64,000 nt of DNA from Spisula solida (taxonomy: Eukaryota; Mollusca; Bivalvia; Venerida; Mactridae): positions 28,026,222-28,090,221 of the forward strand of contig OX365952.1 in assembly GCA_947247005.1 (NCBI GenBank), written 5' to 3'. The notes below the pieces were generated by a model, which worked only from the letters and a program-made list of their open reading frames with translations, was not told the origin of the DNA and did not search any database. Of this stretch, positions 56,985-64,000 are shown piece by piece. Position 1 is the stretch's first letter. The number at the start of each line of letters is the position of its first letter. The translations under genes were made by a program, and so were the position numbers.

Positions 56985-57639
56985 ATTTCATTGTGAATTT
57001 CACCATATGAATTAACTTCAGCATGTAACTGCACTTTGTCGACTGGAAATACCTCCTGGTAAAGGAGCACGAGGCGCATGTGCGAATCATGCGTCGTACC
57101 ATACCTGGGCACATCGGGACCAGATCGGGATTTTCTCTTCGCTTCGGTTGGCGCGTTGTTAGCTTGATCGATGATGTGTCGATAATCACGGGAATATTTT
57201 GGAAAATAAAAAAGCTAATTACTTTTTTCAATGTAGCGTTTTTTCTTGATGTCAGTATATTTAAAATGACGATGTGAGATTTAATTTACAAGACGTGATT
57301 TAAAGTTCAAAATCTCATCGCAAGTTTAACGTGACACTGCGTTATTTTTTACATACATGCAGTTATGTTTAGATTCGTGTTTTCACGCCGTTTCTCAGCA
57401 TTTTGTAAGTTATATACGGCGGCAGATTCATCTGAGCTGTTTTGTTGTACTTTATCCCAGCCAGTACTGACTTACCCTTCCAGAAGGAACCGGCAACTTC
57501 TACTCATGTGGCGGACAGGACAATTGTTCAATATTCATGAAAGGGTATGCATATGGCCAACCGCGACCGAGACACATGTGTAAAACTTTTACATATTTTC
57601 AATAAAAAGATGAAATACATTGTTACGGATATTAACTGC

Positions 57640-57740
57640 CTTACAGTAATGTTCTTTTGGTTTTATGTTGAGAAAACCCCTCTTAATTGACTCAAACTTC
57701 ACAGTTCATTTTCAAATTCAAACCTCGACCGCACAACTCT
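57640..57740 (-). repeat. Right arm of the 8.9-kb inverted repeat
   Basis: CTCAAACTTCACAGTTCATT through CCTCGACCGCACAACTCT is the reverse complement of the left arm. Confidence 0.65.
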
Positions 57741-58410
57741 ATAATAAGAGCTATAATACTATAACTGGTCTTGTGACAACGGGATAAACTTAAAACAGTA
57801 TACATGTACAAGCATACAGAGAAATAAAACATGTTGCTGTAATTATTAATGATTATTGTCTTGTTCTATATTGTAATGCTTGATTCCAGTACATTTGTCT
57901 CAGAAATTGCGCTTGATCTTTGTGCATTCAGTTTGTATGAGAATTTGAAACGCACCAAATTGATCATGTTACACAATTCTAAATAAACATGTCTACAACA
58001 TCAGCCTCATGTTTTTATCTGATGACAATTACGGTGTTACATAACTTTAAATGTATGGGCAACCATTTTTCTCTAGTTGTTAATATGGTCTGCGATGACA
58101 AGGATTGGTGCTTAATATTATCTCTGTTGTAACAATTTCAACATTGAGGATCGGCATGGCTTATAAAACATACTTAATTGTTTGTATTGTGATTTATGGA
58201 TATTTGAGAATTAATGGTTTTTAGAAATACTTGAAATAATATTCTTAGAAACAAAAAGATAACGGAAACATGGAAAGAGAATGCGTCCTTGAATTGTTTT
58301 CACACTGTTTACGATGGTGAAGGAATCGCAGGGATATCTACATTGTATATCATAATAATTAGCAAGGACACTTTCGAAAATAGAGCAACATAAATAATAG
58401 AAGAATGTTA
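57741..58410. other. AT-rich sequence without recognised features
   Basis: I see no genes or repeats between the inverted-repeat arm and the minisatellite. Confidence 0.4.
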
Positions 58411-60570
58411 ACTGGTAGTTGACTACAATATGGAACTATAGATTGATATGTATAGTACTTACTGGTAGTTGACTACAATATGGAACTTTAGATTGGTATG
58501 TATAGTAGTTGCAGGTAGTTGACTGCAATATGGAACTATGGATTGATATGTATAGAACTTGCTGGTAGTTGACTGCAATATGGAACTATAGATTGATATG
58601 TATAGTACTTACTGGTAGTTGACTGCAATATTGAACTATAGATTGATACGTATAGTACTTACTGGTAGTTGACTACAATATGGAACTATGGATTGATATG
58701 TATAGTACTTGCTGGTAGTTGACTGCAATATGGAACTATGGATTGATACGTATAGTACTTGCTGGTAGTTGACTACAATATGGAACTATAGATTGATACG
58801 TATAGTGCTTGATGGTAGTTGACTGCAATATGGAACTATAGATTGATACGTATAGTACTTGATGGTAGTTGACTGCAATATGGAACTATAGATTGATACG
58901 TATAGTACTTGATGGTAGTTGACTGCAATATGGAACTATGGATTGATACGTATAGTACTTGCTGGTAGTTGACTACAATATGGAACTATAGATTGATACG
59001 TATAGTACTTACTGGTAGTTGACTACAATATGGAACTATGGATTGATATGTATAGAACTTGCTGGTTGTTGACTGCATTATGGAACTGTGTATTGATACG
59101 TATAGTACTTGCTGGTAAATGACTGCAACATGGAACTATGGATTGATACGTATAGAACTTGCTGGTTGTTGACTGCATTATGGAACTGTGTATTGATACG
59201 TATAGTACTTGCTGGTAAATGACTGCAATATGGAACTATGGATTGATACGTATAGTACTTGATGGTAGTTGACTGCAATATGGAACTATGGATGGATATG
59301 TATAGAACTTGCTGGTTGTTGACTGCATTATGGAACTGTGTATTGATACGTATAGTACTTGCTGGTAAATGACTGCAATATGGAACTATGGATTGATACG
59401 TATAGTACTTGATGGTAGTTGACTGTAATATGTATAGTACTTGCTGGTAGTTGACCACAATATGTAACTATGGATTGATATGTATAGTACTTGCTGGTAG
59501 TTGACTACAATATGGAACTATGGATTGATACGTATAGTACTTGCTGGTAGTTGACTACAATGTGGAACTATAGATTGATATGTATAGTACTTGATGGTAG
59601 TTGTCTGCAATATGGAACTATAGATTGATATGTATAGTACTTGCTGGTAGTTGAGTGCAATATGGAACTATGGATTGATATGTATAGTACTTGCTGTTAG
59701 TTGTCTGCAATATGGAACTATATATTGATACGTATAGTACTTGCTGGTAGTTGACTGCAATATGGAACTATGGATTGATACGTATAGTACTTGCTGGTAG
59801 TTGACTACAATATGGAACTATAGATTGATACGTATAGTACTTGCTGGTAGTTGACTACAATATGGAACTATAGATTGATATGTATAGTACTTGCTGGTAG
59901 TTGACTACAATATGGAACTATGGATTGATATGTATAGTACTTGCTGGTAGTTGACTACAATATGGAACTATGGATTGATATGTATAGTACATGTACTTGC
60001 TGGTAGTTGACTGTAATATGTATAGTACTTACTTGTAGTTGACTACAATATGGAACTATGGATGGATATGTATAGTATTTGCTGTTAGTTGTCTGCAATA
60101 TGGAACTGTAGATTGATATGTATAGTACTTGCTGGTAGTTGAGTGCAATATGGAACTATGGATTGATATGTATAGTGCTTGCTGTTGGTTGTCTGCAATA
60201 CGGAACTATGGATTGATATGTATAGTACTTGCTGTTAGTTGTCTGCATTATGGAACTATAGATTGATATGTATAGTACTTGCTGGTAGTTGAGTGCAATA
60301 TGGAACTATGGATTGATATGTATAGTACTTGCTGTTAGTTGTCTGCAATATGGAACTATATATTGATACGTATAGTACTTGCTGGTAGTTGAGTACAATA
60401 TGGAACTATGGATTGATACGTATAGTACTTGCTGGTAGTTGACTACAATATTAAACTATGGATGGATATGTATAGTACTTGCTGGTAGTTGACTGCAATA
60501 TTAAACTATGGATTGATATGTATAGAACTTGCGGGTAGTTGACTGCAATATTGAACTATGGATTGATATG
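58411..60570 (+). repeat. 50-bp minisatellite, about 43 units
   Basis: The unit reads roughly GGTAGTTGACTGCAATATGG + AACTATGGATTGATATG + TATAGTACTTGCT, with a period of exactly 50 over most of the array. Variant units (TTGTTGACTGCATT, AAATGACTGCAA, TTAGTTGTCTGCAA) recur in fixed order, indicating higher-order units of 100-150 bp. Two units near 59430 and 60015 carry an internal deletion. The minus-strand frame across 59078-59458 is a product of the repeat. Confidence 0.95.
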
Positions 60571-61269
60571 TATTGTCACTTGGGTCACAAATAAAAAAAA
60601 ATCGTTGATATCTTTAAATCTTAATACATTTCTAGAACCATCAAGATTTCCGCGATATTTCGTGAAAAAATCAATAAAATTTAATTACCGGAATGTTGTT
60701 TCTGTTGTCTTTTCAAAGGACTAGTAATAGACACTGCGACTTTTTCGAATAACTGTCAATTAAAACTTCCTTTCGGGAAATATTCTTATTCCACATCTAT
60801 CATACCGTAAATATTGTAAATTCCTTCGATAAAAACATGATTTGCTGTACTTGATTGCCATTTTTAACAAAATAAGAGCATTTCAAAGTCGCGAAAATAA
60901 GTGTCAAAATTAGTCAAAAAAGAATGCTACTTTTCAATGAAAATTTTCGATTAGTTTAATTGACTGGAATTTGACATATCATACAGGTATGTAAGCCATT
61001 GACCATCAACATTGATTTTTTTGGGGAAGAATTTGCGATCAAAGTACAATTGATATGAAGTTATCGGTGCGTGAAACAACAAGCATCATTTGGTATAAAT
61101 TAGAGTGATCTCCCTTGTTTTGACCGTCTTACTCGTAGACAACAAATAATTTCATTTCTATTTAAAGTTCTAATGGAAGTATAAGGGTCCAGTTATCGTA
61201 TCTTATATTGCAGTTTAAAGAATACTGACATATACTTTTCTAAACAACTACTACAAAGATGACACAAAT
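60571..61269. other. AT-rich sequence without recognised features
   Basis: No support for genes. It could be the first intron of the minus-strand candidate gene. Confidence 0.35.
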
Positions 61270-61311
61270 TTAGCTTAAAATTAACATAAGGCCAGTGTAC
61301 TCGAGCATACC

Positions 61312-61461
61312 CTCTTCTAAGTTCAATAAATTACTTAATTGTTGACGAAAGGCTATTAGTCTAGCATCTAGAGTTTTTAGTGTGAAAAAAAGGTCCAGAG
61401 CGTTTCTCAGTTTATTCGTGTAGAGGGATGCTTGAAGTTTAATTTTAGCGAGGGTGGACAT
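61312..61461 (-). CDS. Candidate first coding exon of an unidentified gene
   Basis: The ATG at 61461-61459 has purine A at -2 and follows a CpG-containing stretch with CGCCATCATGG upstream, similar to YY1-type start-site motifs. It opens MSTLAKIKLQASLYTNKLRN, then LDLFFTLKTLDARLIAFRQQ and LSNLLNLEE. The composition is regular, leucine-rich and amphipathic, as in a helical protein. A GTATGC after AAGAGG (about 61311) is a plausible donor; the frame otherwise ends at TAA 61270. A partial copy of the same region 760 bp upstream retains the protein-level similarity. Family unknown. Confidence 0.4.
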
Positions 61462-61469
61462 CTGAGATC

Positions 61470-61680
61470 CTGTAGGTTACCATGGAAACCATGATGGCGT
61501 CAAAATTTCCCGCCAATTGTTTAGTACACACTCCGTCTTAATCTAACCTTTCTAACTAGTATGTACAAACACATATCAATTTTATAATGTGTAATATTTA
61601 AAGTACCGGTATAGAGCTCAGAAATGATATGATAGTCAAGGTCATTTAATGTCAAGGTCAAGGTCATTTAGAGGTCAAAA
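61470..61680 (-). promoter_or_regulatory. Candidate promoter of the minus-strand gene
   Basis: Going upstream from the ATG there are GTTTCCATGGTAACC (RFX-like palindrome, about 61473-61487), CGCCATCATGG, and 175-215 bp away a cluster of AAGGTCA sites (61635-61675). No TATA box is evident. The interpretation rests on motif position only. Confidence 0.35.
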
Positions 61681-62164
61681 TACCTAAAAATGGGTAAAAA
61701 ATGTGTTTATACCCCAAATAGTTATCATTCATATGCGCAATTTTGTCCATATACTTCATTAATTTATTTCAACATTGCCTATTATCAGTTGCACTCACAA
61801 TAAAATTTATTTCGTGTTGACATGGCGAATAATAATGAAATAAGGGGGGATTTCGTAACCCCACCCCAATTGAAATTGTCCATATATTTTGATTATCATG
61901 ACAAAACTGTATGCATTGCATTTGCTTCACCAAGTGTAAAAGTGCAAAATGTGCATACATACTACTGTATGTGCAACCTTATTACACAATGATACCTGGC
62001 TCAGCATTCGAATTGATATGTTGACCAATGTTACGAAGGTGAAGGTCATTACAAGGTGAAAGTTCAAGACAATTGTTCCAGTCACATTTTTATGTTGTTA
62101 AAATTGCAATAGCTTTGGTTTCTTTTGCTTCAGCGAGGAGTATTTCCTCAAATCATGTGGTTTT

Positions 62165-62262
62165 TTTGTTTATTTATGTAGGCAGGTACTTAAAGTTTAA
62201 TGCTAGAGAGGGTGGATAGCTGAAATAAAGTCAGTTACCATGGAAACCAAGATGGCGGCCAA
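62165..62262 (-). pseudogene. Decayed duplicate of the candidate first exon and its upstream region
   Basis: The minus strand carries CCGCCATCTTGGTTTCCATGG, then a frame reading LSTLSSIKL-stop-VPAYINK. It aligns with MSTLAKIKLQASLYTNK of the 61461 exon. The ATG has become CTA and a TAA has appeared, so it cannot be used. Similarity ends after about 17 codons. Confidence 0.5.
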
Positions 62263-63692
62263 TATAACAGCTCATAATCAGTCCAAATTTCATAGTCCTG
62301 GCCGAAAACCCTCAAAATTGTTCTTACCTTTCATTGTTTTTTCTTTAATAATTTCAGTAAACTAGACTGTTGCAATGGAATTTCTGATGGGTGACATTTT
62401 GTCACCATTGAGAATTTTAAGAAAATTGGGGTAAAACGTTCCAAAATATAAACGAAACTGCGAATTTCTGGAATCGGTGAACTGTAATGTCGTTTTCCAT
62501 CATAATTCGTAATAAATCACACTAAAATGTAATTATTAAGTTTCAGTTGAAGACTGTAAATTTTTAGTGTTGTGTATTTATGCAAAAGGGGTTATTTTGG
62601 GGTTAAAACATTAAAAACTGCATCTAAAAGTGCGAATTTTCGGAAAAAGTAGTTTAATTTGATAAATAATCACTGTGATAGTTTCATAGTGACTTGCGAT
62701 TAAGATATCAAACATCCTTAGCTAGGCTATAGTAAAAAAATGTGATATGTTCGGGGTATCTGTTATTTTAGGATAAAACATTCAAAATTGAAATAAAAGG
62801 TTAGCTTTTTTGTGAATCGATCTACTACACTCTCATAAATAATTTTACTTGGTAGTAAATCACTGTAAGACTAAAATATTGCCATATCATCAGTAGTTAA
62901 AGTTATCCTTTATCTAATACCATGCTTTGAGCTAAATACGATATATTGGGGGTCAACATCACTAAATATATGATAAGTGTGGCGTTTTGAATATATATAT
63001 AAAGCCATTCCGGTCTTATATTTTGATCATATCGCTGGCTTAGAATTAGGAGGTCGACCTTATAAGAATCATGCATATTTGAAATCTGCATCTCAATGCG
63101 CTTCTTATGAGCCTATTTTCACGAAAAGTTCAAAAAGCTTGTTTTTCCAAAAGTAAAGAGTAATTTTCAGACAGTTTTGTCATGCTTTCTCAGAATATTG
63201 ATTTTGTACATACGACCATCTTATTATAAGCCAGCGATATAAAGTACCTATTAGAACCAATTACAGGCATCACATATGTGGCCTATGAGTAATTGGGATT
63301 CCATGTGATTCAGAAGCTAGTGGAACTAGAGATGGCAAGGAGTACTAAAATCGGTACTCGGTTACTCGGTCATTCTTCCGATCGACTACCCGGGTACTCG
63401 GAACACTATAAATATGCATGCTATTTGGGACACAGAAATGTTGTACTGCAAATGTACGTGTTCAACCCCTGAGAACAAACTTGCTAGGCCCTGTATGGTA
63501 CGAACACTACCAATGAGACCAACCATTCAATGCCCTATGAGTACATACCTTTCACTGCCAGACACAGCAATTTCGACACCGATTGTGGTACCTAAAATTG
63601 TCTTTCCTATTCCTGGCTTTATATAATACCTAGCAATGCATAACACAGTCATTCCATGCGCTATAGATACTATGTACTGCTTAGAACAGTCA
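62263..63692. other. AT-rich sequence without recognised genes
   Basis: A short stretch with TACTCGG repeated (63353-63402) follows TAGAGATGGCAAGGAG and may be a MITE end. Nothing else is supported. Confidence 0.35.
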
Positions 63693-63880
63693 TACCTCGA
63701 TGGTCTAGTGGTTGAGCGGCCGCTTCGAGTGCGGAGTGAACCTGGTTCGATCTACCAGACCGGGTCATACCAAAAACGAATCAAAATGCAACTAGTAAGC
63801 CCCTTACTAGTTTCTCTCTCATACCCTTGGAGTGACGGAAACACCAAGTATTTGGCCCTGAGTGAGATTAAATATGATTA
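63693..63880 (+). mobile_element. tRNA-derived SINE
   Basis: The head has a polymerase III A box (TGGTCTAGTGGTTGAG) and B box (GGTTCGATCTACC) at tRNA spacing. GACCGGGTCATACCAAAAAC follows, a junction that I recall from molluscan SINEs. The cloverleaf stems are incomplete, so it is not a functional tRNA gene. The tail after about 63780 is not assigned, and the end near ATTATTAAG is approximate. Confidence 0.65.
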
Positions 63881-64000
63881 TTAAGAATTTGCTTCAAAAT
63901 CGAACTAATAAACTATTCCCTGAACCTCATTGGCCACCTGACACTTTCTGGCACATTATGCATTTTTCGCTACATATTTATATTGCTCGATCAAGCCTAT

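Larger units (their letters stand above)
48809..57740. other. 8.9-kb interval bounded by ~100-bp inverted repeats
   Basis: AGAGTTGTGCGGTCGAGGTT (from 48809) recurs inverted, ending at 57740. The match extends inward through GAACTGTGAAGTTTGAG and, with more changes, TTTTCTCAACATA. Flanks are ATAAAT and ATAATA, not an exact duplication. The interior carries other repeats, a Tc1-like fragment and unrecognised frames. It may be one large TIR element now decayed, or two copies of a short repeat in opposite orientation. Confidence 0.5.

Noticed and set aside
56974..57277. Frames on both strands next to the Tc1-like fragment
   Set aside because: They do not continue the transposase and match no known part of that family.
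59078..59458. 126-codon minus-strand open frame
   Set aside because: It lies wholly in the 50-bp minisatellite; the protein is the same phrase repeated, so it is a by-product of the array.
63693..63765. Functional tRNA gene
   Set aside because: A and B boxes are present, but acceptor and other stems do not pair and SINE-type sequence follows.

Overview
The window is eukaryotic nuclear DNA, most likely from a bivalve mollusc. It is AT-rich with long non-coding stretches and has plausible spliceosomal exon borders. It is crowded with arrays of ~145-bp monomers led by an AGCTCACCTGTCAC hairpin, which resemble the bivalve 'pearl'/BIV160-type repeats. There is no sign of bacterial operons, phage or CRISPR. 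Host-gene content looks very low: I can support one two-exon 3' gene end (6339-7258, +) and one candidate first exon (about 61312-61461, -). Almost everything else is mobile or repetitive DNA.

Layout. 1-6316: nested hairpin-led repeat elements, a 49-bp tandem repeat carrying two MITE-like insertions with recognisable target duplications (3011-3161, 3201-3850), and an array with estrogen-response-type palindromes (4846-6314) split by a clean insertion (5044-6116). 6339-7258: the gene end. 6600-14670: more hairpin-led elements, including a 9-monomer element nested in another. 15000-17000: a decayed gag-like reading frame, a polypurine tract and a probable LTR. 19100-23519: hairpin-led elements, one a head/tail chimera. 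23520-28334: a broken BEL/Pao LTR retrotransposon on the minus strand (3' LTR, integrase, RNase H, end of reverse transcriptase), itself hit by two insertions. 28771-32284: further hairpin-led elements with a 573-bp tandem duplication. 35727-36634: an inverted-repeat element. 37639-42005: three repeat families around a coding fragment. 43780-44330: a LINE 3' fragment. 45910-52215: nested elements, a poly-G/C MITE and the left end of an 8.9-kb inverted-repeat structure. 52595-56984: an E-box cluster, nested inverted repeats and a Tc1-like transposase fragment. 58411-60570: a 50-bp minisatellite. 61270-62262: the candidate first exon and a decayed duplicate. 63693-63880: a tRNA-derived SINE.

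Main observation. At least seven repeat families with largely different sequences share one plan: a left-end hairpin, usually a CCGTC- or GGC-rich stretch, a variable number of ~140-175-bp monomers, an inverted copy of the outer hairpin arm near the right end, a short 3' hairpin, and a CT(T/A)GT terminus. One insertion can be removed on paper to give an uninterrupted host repeat, with insertion between two Ts and no target duplication. That fits non-autonomous rolling-circle (Helentron/HINE-type) elements. Families are called here: A1/A2/A3 (AGCTCACCTG heads), B (GTGTCGCCTGA), C (TATACCCCTGC), D (AGTCCCCTACCGG), E (AGCTCC), F (170-bp monomer), G (GGCCACGC), H (138-bp monomer). Monomers of A, C and H are packed with AGGTCA nuclear-receptor half-sites. 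Coordinates of repeat edges are read by eye and may be off by a few bases.
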